The notes: generated by a model from the sequence alone, not told the origin. 5,748 nucleotides of DNA from an uncultured Bacteroidota bacterium (GCA_903856555.1 CAIOCC010000124.1:1-5748), one strand, 5' to 3'. Numbered from the stretch's first letter, positions 1 to 5,748 are shown. Translations and numbers: made by a program.

Positions 1-1
1 C

Positions 2-112
2 GCCTCCAAAAAGGTGGCCTCCAAAAAGTCAGGGAAGGATTCCAAAAAGTCAAGCAAGTCCAAATCCAAAGAACAACCTTTGGAAGACCCCAAGAGCGAA
101 GCAGGGACTTAA
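2..112 (+). CDS. C-terminal fragment of a protein with a lysine/serine-rich tail
   Basis: An open plus-strand frame enters from the left edge and ends at a TAA at 110-112, leaving 36 residues of a larger protein. The visible part is a low-complexity basic tail with repeated Ser-Lys-Lys units (starting ASKKVASKKSGKDSKK), followed by a more acidic end, EQPLEDPKSEAGT. The units come from a repeated DNA core, tccaaaaag, at about 5-13, 20-28 and 41-49. Tails like this occur on nucleic-acid-binding proteins such as bacterial topoisomerase I, histone-like proteins and some RNA-binding factors, where they add non-specific affinity; nothing here identifies the family. The start and all folded domains lie outside the window. 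The gene converges on the minus-strand cluster with only 60 nt between the two stop codons. That it is coding is inferred from the composition, the regular repeat and a stop just before the gap. Confidence 0.55.
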   Translation, partial: ASKKVASKKSGKDSKKSSKSKSKEQPLEDPKSEAGT

Positions 113-124
113 ATCGCCCGAAGC

Positions 125-196
125 TTACCTTTCAGCGAGCCACGCAGCTTACCGTTCGAAGAGCCCTGCGGTTTACCGTTCAACGAGCGTGGAAGA
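125..196 (-). repeat. Three 24-bp tandem units, each ending in an in-frame stop codon
   Basis: Three direct units of exactly 24 bp lie at 125-148, 149-172 and 173-196. Neighbouring units agree at 16 of 24 positions by hand alignment. The plus-strand core is ttaccgttcraagagc. Read on the minus strand in the frame of the TIGR02206 gene, the units translate as SSTLVER-stop, TAGLFER-stop and AAWLAER-stop. The first unit is the real end of that gene; the other two lie just downstream and keep both frame and stop. The outer codons are the most diverged. The unit boundaries chosen here follow the reading frame and could be shifted. Confidence 0.75.
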
Positions 197-910
197 TTCG
201 TTGGACCAGGATGGGCGCAGCCGTTCAGACCGAGCCGCAAGCCAACGGTGGAGGTTGTAAAATAACACAAAATGCATCAGGACTGCAAATTCCATTCCTA
301 GCAGGTACCAAGGCCAGGGTCCAATCAGAAATGGGTTGTCCACCAAGGGCCGCTTGGCTAGGTACATGTAATTGGATCCTAACAAATAATTGACCGTCCC
401 CATTACTGGCAAAACCAACTGGGTGTATCCAAAGATTTTGAGCCAACTGCGCCGGCGTGGCTTGAGGCCCATCCGGACCGTGGCAAACAAACCCGCCACC
501 AAAATGCCTGCATGGCTGATGGTGTATTCGATGTGGTTGTAGAGGCTGTTGCCATCGTCCAATTCGGGAGTCAAAAAAGAATGGAGGGCCCCTGCTCCCC
601 AAAATAACAAGAACTCATAAACCAACGGGTGGCCGGTCCAAAGCGTTACCGCCGCCCATATGACCGAAAAGGAACACATCTGCAGAGGCAGGCTGTTATG
701 GGCCTTCCATTCGCCGGTCCAAGCCAAGACCCCTTGGCGAAGGAGCAAATTGCCCAAAAGGATCACGGCCAGAACCCGACCAAAGCGGCGAATTTGCCCT
801 TCATTCCAGGTTTTGCTCAGGTGGAGGATCCCAAAAAGAGCGGCCACCAGAACCAAGTTCATGGTTAGCCAAACAGGGGAACCGGGATCAACGGGATGGT
901 GAATTTCCAA
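173..910 (-). CDS. TIGR02206 / YwaF (TMEM164-like) family integral membrane protein
   Basis: A 245-residue multi-pass membrane protein of the YwaF/TIGR02206 family, near the family's usual length. Family landmarks are LPLQMC (74-79), a FWGAGALHSFLTP stretch (103-115), a His in the next helix (H133), GTVNYLLGSNYMYL (171-184) and GPWPWYLL (197-204). About six or seven hydrophobic segments are visible. Bacterial members have no settled function. The related human TMEM164 is reported to be a Cys/His acyltransferase on ether phosphatidylethanolamine, and C79 and H133 sit where I would align its catalytic pair; this alignment is from memory. The start is uncertain. The frame's first usable codon is TTG at 908-910, overlapping the MFS gene by 23 nt; the first ATG is codon 17 (860-862), inside the first helix. 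Neither has a clear ribosome binding site. The TTG is kept because it preserves the residues before helix 1. It is the last gene of the cluster. Confidence 0.88.
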   Translation of the reverse strand: MEIHHPVDPGSPVWLTMNLVLVAALFGILHLSKTWNEGQIRRFGRVLAVILLGNLLLRQGVLAWTGEWKAHNSLPLQMCSFSVIWAAVTLWTGHPLVYEFLLFWGAGALHSFLTPELDDGNSLYNHIEYTISHAGILVAGLFATVRMGLKPRRRSWLKIFGYTQLVLPVMGTVNYLLGSNYMYLAKRPLVDNPFLIGPWPWYLLGMEFAVLMHFVLFYNLHRWLAARSERLRPSWSNESSTLVER

Positions 911-2168
911 GGCGCGGGCTTTTGATGCTTGCTAAAGTTAGCCATGCTAGCAATACAAAAATACCTGCAGCGATCATGGGGGCTCGGAGGTCCCATGCCA
1001 CCACCACCCCTCCGATCAAGGGAGGCAGCAATTGAGCAAAGGAATTCACCGACTGATTGATGCCCAAAATTTCACCTTGAACGGATGGATCTGCCCGGTT
1101 GGAGACCAGGGAAAGCAAGTTGGGGGAGCTAAAACCCTGTCCCAAGCTGACCAAAGGGAGGATGGCATACAGCCAAACAGCTTCTGTTGGCCACAAAATC
1201 CCCAAAAACCCCAGGGCCAGGACCGGCAAACTGACCCGAAGGATGCTCTCGGGGCTGAAACGAGCCGAGAGAGGGCGGAGCAACCCCCCTTGGGTCACTG
1301 CAATCCACAAACCCAGGTAGCCAAAGAGGTTCCCGATATCCCGCTGCCGATAATCAAAGCGCTCAATCATGTACACCTGCAGGTACTGCGAAAAAAAATT
1401 GAATCCAAAGACCATCAGAAACGAAACCAAGAACAAACGACGCAGCGTTGGGTGACCAAAAGCGGTTCGAATTTGTCGAATGCCATCCCCCAAACGCAGG
1501 GGACGGTGGGTTCGTTGGGCCAGGGTTTCTTTGAAATAGCGACGAATCATCCAAAGGTTCAAAGCGCTAAGGACAGCGGCCCCCCAAAAGGGCGTTTCGT
1601 AACCCAAAGCGGGATGGTTCTGGGGATCCGAAAGCAGGCCCCCCAAAAAGGGTCCCAAAACAAAGCCAATCCCAAAAGCCGCACCGACCATCCCAAAGTT
1701 TCGACTCTTTTCCTCCGGTGAACTCAAATCTGCTATCGCCGAAAAAGTCACCGCCAGATTTCCTGAACAAAAACCCAGCATCAGACGACCCCCAAAAAGC
1801 AGAGGCAAGGATTCCATGAGAATACCGGCCCCAAAAACCAAATAGGAAGCCATGGTGCCGGCCACCGTCCAAAAAAGTACCGGCTTGCGACCGTGGCGAT
1901 CGGAGAGACTACCCAGAAGGCCGGAACCTAGGAACTGAGCCAGGCTAAAACTGCTTAACAAAAAACCCAAAACCAGGGTTCGATCCCCAAAAGGAGTGGA
2001 GGGATCCAAAAGGTTTCGGTTGGGGTCCAAAATCAACGGAGTCACCACCGGGATAATGAGCCCTATACCCATCATGTCGATGAGCGTGGTCCCAAAAATG
2101 ATCCGAAGCAGGGTGCGATTCCCCGAAACGGAGGTTTTGTTACCAGGAGGCAAGGTAGGTTTCGCCAC
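888..2168 (-). CDS. MFS transporter, TetA-like DHA1 drug:H+ antiporter family
   Basis: A 426-residue, twelve-helix major facilitator protein. Helix 1 carries the TetA-type D31 in LIDMMGIGLIIPV. Motif A is GSLSDRHGRK at 86-95, between helices 2 and 3. R128 in GGRLMLGF matches the helix-4 arginine of motif B. GAAFGIGFVLGPFLGG at 162-177 matches motif C, typical of proton-coupled antiporters. A long basic loop (about 208-243) separates the halves, and QGEILGINQS (364-373) is the usual C-half signature of TetA-like proteins. It probably exports a small hydrophobic or amphipathic compound in exchange for protons; the substrate cannot be read from sequence. The start is GTG at 2166-2168, overlapping the end of psd by 29 nt; the next ATG (codon 32) would remove part of helix 1. 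No clear ribosome binding site is seen, so translation probably depends on psd. A lysophospholipid-flippase role would suit the neighbours, but motif C favours an ordinary antiporter. Confidence 0.9.
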   Translation of the reverse strand: MAKPTLPPGNKTSVSGNRTLLRIIFGTTLIDMMGIGLIIPVVTPLILDPNRNLLDPSTPFGDRTLVLGFLLSSFSLAQFLGSGLLGSLSDRHGRKPVLFWTVAGTMASYLVFGAGILMESLPLLFGGRLMLGFCSGNLAVTFSAIADLSSPEEKSRNFGMVGAAFGIGFVLGPFLGGLLSDPQNHPALGYETPFWGAAVLSALNLWMIRRYFKETLAQRTHRPLRLGDGIRQIRTAFGHPTLRRLFLVSFLMVFGFNFFSQYLQVYMIERFDYRQRDIGNLFGYLGLWIAVTQGGLLRPLSARFSPESILRVSLPVLALGFLGILWPTEAVWLYAILPLVSLGQGFSSPNLLSLVSNRADPSVQGEILGINQSVNSFAQLLPPLIGGVVVAWDLRAPMIAAGIFVLLAWLTLASIKSPRLGNSPSR

Positions 2169-2793
2169 CGCTTACTTTTTGGCCAACACGGACCAAGGGT
2201 TGGGCCCCAGGGGGCAGGTAAACATCCACCCGGCTCCCAAACTTGATGAAACCAAACTCATCACCCTGCTTAACCGTATCGCCTTCAGCGACATACCAAC
2301 GAATTCGGCGGGCCAGGGCCCCGGCAATTTGACGAAACAAAACCTCTTGTCCGTTTTGGGCACGTACCACCACGGTGGTTCGTTCGTTGAGGGTCGAAGA
2401 CTTGGGGTGCCATGCAACGAGGTAATCGCCCGGATGGTACCGAAAGTAAGAAACCACCCCGCTCACCGGATTGCGGTTCACATGGACGTTGATCGGGGAC
2501 ATAAAGATTGAAATCTGCAAACGCTCGTCACCAAAATATTCCGGTTCTCGCACCTTCTCAATGATGACCACTTGCCCATCCGCCGGTGCGATAATCCGTT
2601 GCGGATCCAAAACGGTGTTTCGTTGCGGGTTGCGAAAAAATTGAACAACCAGAACGGTGATCACCCCCAGCAAGAGATAGGCAATCCAGGCAAGCCACGT
2701 GGGACTCGTCAAGTAACGATGCACCGACCAGGCCCCCACCCCGCAGAGGATGAGGGTGGCCAAAATCAGGGTATAACCTTCGCGATGGATCAC
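2140..2793 (-). CDS. psd: Phosphatidylserine decarboxylase proenzyme, short type
   Basis: Converts phosphatidylserine to phosphatidylethanolamine and CO2 at the inner membrane, the last step of bacterial PE synthesis. At 217 residues it is the short, self-processing type usual in Bacteroidota. Two hydrophobic segments (about 8-25 and 33-52) anchor the N terminus, followed by FFRNP (52-56) and APADG (69-73). The catalytic region has SIFMSPINVHVNR (95-107), HPGDYLVAWHPKSS (120-133) and RQIAGALARRI (154-164). FIKFGSRVD (182-190) holds the cleavage site: self-cleavage between G186 and S187 would make S187 the pyruvoyl group of a 31-residue alpha chain. D72 and H104 are the expected partners in processing and catalysis. 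The start is GTG at 2791-2793, preceded by a modest AAGAAG about six bases upstream and lying 9 nt after the gdh stop. It overlaps the MFS gene by 29 nt. No phosphatidylserine synthase gene, often its neighbour, is present in the window. Confidence 0.96.
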   Translation of the reverse strand: MIHREGYTLILATLILCGVGAWSVHRYLTSPTWLAWIAYLLLGVITVLVVQFFRNPQRNTVLDPQRIIAPADGQVVIIEKVREPEYFGDERLQISIFMSPINVHVNRNPVSGVVSYFRYHPGDYLVAWHPKSSTLNERTTVVVRAQNGQEVLFRQIAGALARRIRWYVAEGDTVKQGDEFGFIKFGSRVDVYLPPGAQPLVRVGQKVSGGETYLASW

Positions 2794-2802
2794 GATTGCT
2801 TC

Positions 2803-4071
2803 TTAGATACCACCCCGCAACTGCGTGACCTGGGCAACCTTATCGATGGCCACCACGTAGGCAGCGATGCGCATGCTGCATTGATGCTTGAGGCTGGTTT
2901 GGTAGACCACTTCAAAGGCCTCTTTCATGTTCCGATCGGCGCGGCGATTCACCCGCTCTTCGGTCCAGAAATAACCCAAACGGTTTTGGACCCATTCAAA
3001 ATAAGAAACCGTCACACCACCGGCATTGGCCAGAATGTCTGGAACCACCAGAACGCCTTTTTGGTTCAGGGTATCGTCCGCACTCGCAGCGATGGGCCCG
3101 TTGGCGCCTTCGACGATGAGTTTGGCCTGGATGCGCCCGGCATTTTGGGCGGTGATTTGGTCTTCCATGGCGGCTGGAATCAAAACATCCACCGGTAATT
3201 CCAACAAAGCTTCGTTGGAGATGGGTTCAGCCCCGCCAAAACCGGCCAATTGATTTCCATGGGCCGCGCTGTAGGCCATGGCCTCTTGGATGTTAATGCC
3301 GTTGCTGTTGTAATAACCTCCGGTAACATCCGATATCGCCAGGATTTTGAGGCCTTGTTGCTCCATGAGTTTGGCCGAGATGGAACCCACATTGCCAAAG
3401 CCCTGAACCGCACACGTTGATTTGAAAGGATTCAGTCCCATTTTGAGCATGGCACTGCGCGCAGCCACCATGACGCCACGACCGGTCGCTTCGACCCGGC
3501 CTTTGGAACCACCCATGACCAAGGGCTTTCCGGTGACGACCGAGGGAGAGGAGTAGCCAACCAAGCGGGAATATTGATCCATAATCCAGGCCATTTCACG
3601 GGGGCCCGTTCCCATATCCGGTGCTGGGATATCTTTTTCGGGACCAAAAACATCAATCATGGCGCGGGTATAGGCCCGCGTTAGGCGCTCCAATTCACCA
3701 ACCGACATGGACCGGGGGTCGCATTTGACCCCGCCTTTGCCACCCCCAAAAGGAATGTTCGAAACGGCGCATTTCCAGGTCATCCAAGCCGCCAGGGCTT
3801 TGACTTCGTCCAGATCAACATCCAGTGAATAACGAATTCCTCCTTTGGCAGGGCCCAGGTTGATGTTGTGAACAACACGAATCCCCTCAAAAATCTGAAT
3901 GGTGCCGTTGTCCATCGAAACCGGCAAGTTGACAATGACTTGCTTGGCCGGTGATTTGAGGACATTGTATAGACCCTGATCCAGGTTAAGGATTTTGGCT
4001 GCCCCGTCAAAGCGGGACATCATGGAATCAAAAGGGTTTTCGTGGACGGGGGCCGACTTATTCTCGGACAT
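2803..4071 (-). CDS. Glutamate dehydrogenase (Glu/Leu/Phe/Val dehydrogenase family)
   Basis: Cytoplasmic hexamer-type enzyme that interconverts glutamate with 2-oxoglutarate and ammonia using a nicotinamide cofactor. Residue numbers here count from the upstream TTG at 4075-4077. The substrate domain has GPAKGGIRY (75-83, K78), WKCAVSN (101-107, K102), the catalytic-lysine motif PFGGGKGG (109-116, K114) and PAPDMGTGPRE (151-161, D154). The Rossmann domain has QGFGNVG (225-231), with D250 at the end of the second strand, which suggests NAD rather than NADP. S358 in GGVTVSYFEW, together with K78, matches the pair that binds the glutamate side-chain carboxylate, so glutamate is favoured over leucine or phenylalanine. 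I chose the ATG at 4069-4071, giving 422 residues; the TTG two codons earlier is possible. Neither has a clear ribosome binding site. It sits 84 nt after cdsA and 9 nt before psd, so it probably leads the second transcription unit. No lesions are visible. Confidence 0.95.
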   Translation of the reverse strand: MSENKSAPVHENPFDSMMSRFDGAAKILNLDQGLYNVLKSPAKQVIVNLPVSMDNGTIQIFEGIRVVHNINLGPAKGGIRYSLDVDLDEVKALAAWMTWKCAVSNIPFGGGKGGVKCDPRSMSVGELERLTRAYTRAMIDVFGPEKDIPAPDMGTGPREMAWIMDQYSRLVGYSSPSVVTGKPLVMGGSKGRVEATGRGVMVAARSAMLKMGLNPFKSTCAVQGFGNVGSISAKLMEQQGLKILAISDVTGGYYNSNGINIQEAMAYSAAHGNQLAGFGGAEPISNEALLELPVDVLIPAAMEDQITAQNAGRIQAKLIVEGANGPIAASADDTLNQKGVLVVPDILANAGGVTVSYFEWVQNRLGYFWTEERVNRRADRNMKEAFEVVYQTSLKHQCSMRIAAYVVAIDKVAQVTQLRGGI

Positions 4072-4088
4072 AAACAAGAGTTTAGGTG

Positions 4089-4121
4089 AAAAAAAAAAGG
4101 AGGGGTAGGGGCCAAAGGCCC
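4089..4121 (-). terminator. Possible weak terminator or attenuator: GC hairpin followed by T10 tract
   Basis: On the minus strand GGGCC-TTT-GGCCC forms a perfect 5-bp hairpin (4117-4121 with 4109-4113). Ten pyrimidine-rich bases follow, then ten consecutive T residues (4098 down to 4089). The T tract is not directly next to the stem, so this is not a standard intrinsic terminator. A second small hairpin, GCC-TTTT-GGC (4143-4152), lies right after the cdsA stop, and GGGGCC (4155-4150) could instead pair with GGCCCC (4113-4108). The site may partly separate cdsA from gdh, or form structure in the gdh leader. Confidence 0.3.
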
Positions 4122-4123
4122 GC

Positions 4124-4131
4124 CAAAAATA
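4124..4131 (-). promoter_or_regulatory. Candidate Bacteroidota-type -7 promoter box ahead of gdh
   Basis: The minus strand reads TATTTTTG, matching the Bacteroidota -7 consensus TAnnTTTG. It lies about 53 nt upstream of the gdh ATG, in the only sizeable gap of the cluster. A partner TTTG box at the usual spacing of about 19 nt is not clear: the nearest TTTG copies give spacers of only 5 and 13 nt. If the box is used, the hairpin and T10 tract just downstream would lie in the gdh leader. An eight-base match in a T-rich gap could be chance. Confidence 0.25.
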
Positions 4132-4155
4132 AGGTTCAAACCGCCAAAAGGCCCC

Positions 4156-5043
4156 TTAGGCCAGGGCCCATTTCCAGAGCCCAACCCAAACCGCCAAGGC
4201 CAAGAGCGAATCAAAGCGATCCAGCCACCCACCATGTCCGGGTAACCAGTGTCCGCTGTCTTTGACCCCTGCTTTGCGCTTGAGGGCGGATTCCATCAAA
4301 TCACCCGCAATGCCTACAGGGCCAGCCCCCAGAGCCACCCAACCCCATCCATCCGCCGCCCGAATTCCAAAAAGGGAGGGGTATAAGAACCAACCGGCCA
4401 AGGCACAAAACAACCAACCGGCCAGGCTGCCTTCCAGGGTTTTGGAAGGCGAAATGCGTCGATGCAAGGGACGACGGCCCCAGCGCTTTCCGACCAGCAA
4501 GGCCCCGCTGTCCAGAATCCATAGCAGTCCAAAGCAAGCCATAAAAGCATCCGGTCCCCTGAGCCCCCCCAGTACCGGACGCGGGTCCAGGCAGATGTTA
4601 CGAAACAAGAGAAGGGGCGCCACCACATAGGCCACCACCGAAGCCCAGCGCAACACGGATTGGGCCAGGGGGTGTTGCCGACGGTGCATGTAATTGCTTT
4701 TTAACAACCACCAACCCGGCACAAAAGCCAAGGCCACCACCGCCACCGCTGGGCCGTCCGCAGGAATTCCAGGCAGGAGATCTCCAGCGGGTCCGATACC
4801 GACGACCAGCAGGCCCAGCAAAGCCGCACCGTACGCCGCGCGCCGGGGATGTTCGGGATGTCCGGGTTGAAGGCGCAAATAGATTTCCCAACAACAACCG
4901 CCGGCCAATACCGCCAAAAAAAGTCGAATAAACGGGTCCCCGGCCCACCAAATCCCAAGGATGCCCGCGGCCACCCCCAACGCCGTTAGGGTGCGGGGTT
5001 TGGAACGTCCGGGTTGGGGTGCGGTAGGGTGGACGGTATCCAT
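4156..5043 (-). CDS. cdsA: Phosphatidate cytidylyltransferase (CDP-diacylglycerol synthase)
   Basis: Integral membrane enzyme that joins phosphatidic acid and CTP to give CDP-diacylglycerol and pyrophosphate, the branch point for phosphatidylserine, PE and phosphatidylglycerol. At 295 residues it is a normal to slightly long CdsA with about eight or nine hydrophobic segments. The diagnostic family signature is complete at 252-278: S252, K255-R256, K261-D262, H270-G271-G272, D275-R276 and D278, which hold the metal- and nucleotide-binding residues. Upstream lie ILDSGALLVGKRWGR (176-190), matching the conserved Asp segment, and ISPSKTLEGSLAG (197-209). The ATG at 5041-5043 follows the CPBP stop by 3 nt (TGA-CCT-ATG) with no Shine-Dalgarno sequence, which points to translation coupled to the CPBP gene. 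After its stop comes the hairpin-bearing gap before gdh. The N-terminal 20 residues are hydrophilic and unremarkable. Confidence 0.97.
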   Translation of the reverse strand: MDTVHPTAPQPGRSKPRTLTALGVAAGILGIWWAGDPFIRLFLAVLAGGCCWEIYLRLQPGHPEHPRRAAYGAALLGLLVVGIGPAGDLLPGIPADGPAVAVVALAFVPGWWLLKSNYMHRRQHPLAQSVLRWASVVAYVVAPLLLFRNICLDPRPVLGGLRGPDAFMACFGLLWILDSGALLVGKRWGRRPLHRRISPSKTLEGSLAGWLFCALAGWFLYPSLFGIRAADGWGWVALGAGPVGIAGDLMESALKRKAGVKDSGHWLPGHGGWLDRFDSLLALAVWVGLWKWALA

Positions 5044-5046
5044 AGG

Positions 5047-5748
5047 TCAAGATTTTCGGCGGCCAGCCAATTGTACCAAAAGGTAAACCCCGACAAGGGT
5101 AGCCGGTAACACAACCCACCAAGCCATCGGTGCATCGCTCCACCGGTAAGGCGCGTTGGCTTCTTCGATAACCGCCCTTGCATTCAGCCAATTCCAGCGA
5201 TAGGCGAGTAGAGATAACAAATTATTGCTCATGTGAGCCAGGACCGAAGGCCACAACGAACCCGACCAAAGGGCCAGATAACCGAACAAGGCTCCTAGCA
5301 AAAAGCGAGGAACAAAACCCAACCATTGACCGTGTATCGCGCTAAAAATCAGAGCCGAAACCCAAACCGCCGCATGGGGTCGACCCAGAATGCGCCCCAA
5401 GAGCGGTTGTAGACTTCCCCGAAAAACGAGCTCTTCCCCCACCGCCGGCAGAATGACCAGAACCAACAAACCCCCAACGGCCAAGGTGGCTCCGCTTTGG
5501 TCCAGCAACAGGGCAATCAAGCGCGATGCCTGCTCTTCGGTTTGAACCCATTGGGCCACCAGCGGCACGGAATCCGCAAGCAGGCGAAGGGCATGATTCC
5601 AATGATAAACATTGTAGATCAAAGGAAGAAAGGTCAAGAGTACCGCCACCGAAAGCAAGGCTTGAATCAGGCCCGATCCAGCAAACCACCCCCCGTGCAA
5701 TGGATGCGGTTGAAGTTCATCCCGGCCTTCCAAATGATTTTGCAAAAA
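5047..5748 (-). CDS. CPBP-family intramembrane metalloprotease, N terminus cut by window edge
   Basis: Membrane-embedded metalloprotease of the CPBP (CAAX protease and bacteriocin-processing, also called Abi) family, which includes Rce1-type prenyl-protein proteases. Using residues counted from the TTG at 5743-5745, the core motifs are PAVGEELVFRG (100-110, with E104, E105 and R109), FSAIHGQWLGFVPRFLLG (134-151, H138) and PSVLAHMSNN (166-175, H171 and N175). These supply the glutamates, histidines and asparagine expected at the active site. The GFVPRFLLGALFGYLALWSGSLW wording, given here in two parts (GFVPRFLLGALFGY and LALWSGSLW), resembles Bacteroidota members. The frame stays open through the right edge, and such proteins usually have an extra N-terminal membrane region, so the TTG is probably not the start and roughly 50-80 residues may be missing. 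The stop lies 3 nt before cdsA. The substrate is unknown; the position next to cdsA suggests a conserved housekeeping location rather than a bacteriocin locus. Confidence 0.9.
   Translation of the reverse strand, partial: FLQNHLEGRDELQPHPLHGGWFAGSGLIQALLSVAVLLTFLPLIYNVYHWNHALRLLADSVPLVAQWVQTEEQASRLIALLLDQSGATLAVGGLLVLVILPAVGEELVFRGSLQPLLGRILGRPHAAVWVSALIFSAIHGQWLGFVPRFLLGALFGYLALWSGSLWPSVLAHMSNNLLSLLAYRWNWLNARAVIEEANAPYRWSDAPMAWWVVLPATLVGVYLLVQLAGRRKS

Noticed and set aside
113..172. A factor-independent terminator shared by the converging genes
   Set aside because: The only pairing seen is a 5-bp CGCAG/CTGCG stem with a large loop and no T tract on either strand. The tandem repeat explains the apparent symmetry better.
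125..196. The tandem repeat as a CRISPR array or attachment site
   Set aside because: The units are adjacent 24-mers with no spacers, only about two-thirds identical, and there are no cas, integrase or tRNA sequences nearby.
1032..1721. A 229-codon open plus-strand frame opposite the MFS gene
   Set aside because: It is antisense to a gene with intact MFS motifs. Its translation is Gln/Pro/Lys-rich with no recognisable domain, as expected of a shadow frame opposite a hydrophobic protein.
1996..3198. Long plus-strand open frames (1996-2511 and 2572-3198) opposite psd and gdh
   Set aside because: Both lie opposite highly conserved coding sequence and cross its gene boundaries. Neither shows a family motif.
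4301..5191. Overlapping minus-strand frames within cdsA and the CPBP gene
   Set aside because: They are out-of-frame readings rich in Trp, Gly and Pro, and the real frames carry complete CdsA and CPBP signatures.
5047..5748. The CPBP (Abi) protein as part of a bacteriocin or phage-defence system
   Set aside because: It sits 3 nt from cdsA in a housekeeping-like cluster, with no small precursor peptide, toxin, ABC exporter or other defence gene visible.

Overview
The window looks like chromosomal DNA from a member of the Bacteroidota, probably a lineage with fairly balanced to high G+C. This is inferred from protein style, not from a marker gene. The phosphatidylserine decarboxylase has the short Bacteroidota-type wording (SIFMSP, NVHVNR, AWHPKSS, FIKFGSR). 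The glutamate dehydrogenase starts with NPFDSMMSRF and ends with a RGG-type tail, as in that phylum. The CPBP protease also has the Bacteroidota layout. None of the genes has a strong Shine-Dalgarno sequence, which fits that phylum.

Six genes run leftward on the minus strand and nearly fill the window. In transcription order they are: a CPBP-family intramembrane protease (5' end cut by the right edge), cdsA (CDP-diacylglycerol synthase), an 84-nt gap with hairpins, a possible promoter and a T10 tract, a glutamate dehydrogenase, psd (phosphatidylserine decarboxylase), a 12-TM MFS transporter, and a TIGR02206/YwaF (TMEM164-like) membrane protein. Genes within each half are 3 to 9 nt apart or overlap, so they look like one operon, or two joined at the gap (CPBP-cdsA, then gdh-psd-MFS-TIGR02206). 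At the left edge the lysine-rich tail of a plus-strand gene converges on the cluster.

The common theme is the membrane. CdsA makes CDP-diacylglycerol, the precursor of phosphatidylserine, and Psd converts phosphatidylserine to phosphatidylethanolamine (PE). The phosphatidylserine synthase that would link them is not in the window; a glutamate dehydrogenase sits between them instead. The last gene keeps the Cys and His that I align with the proposed catalytic pair of human TMEM164, an acyltransferase acting on ether PE, so a role in PE remodelling is an attractive but untested idea.

The most unusual DNA feature is a threefold 24-bp tandem repeat at 125-196. It duplicates the 3' end of the last gene, stop codon included, in frame. 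I see no clear new defence, mobile or RNA system. There are no tRNA or rRNA genes, CRISPR arrays or insertion sequences.
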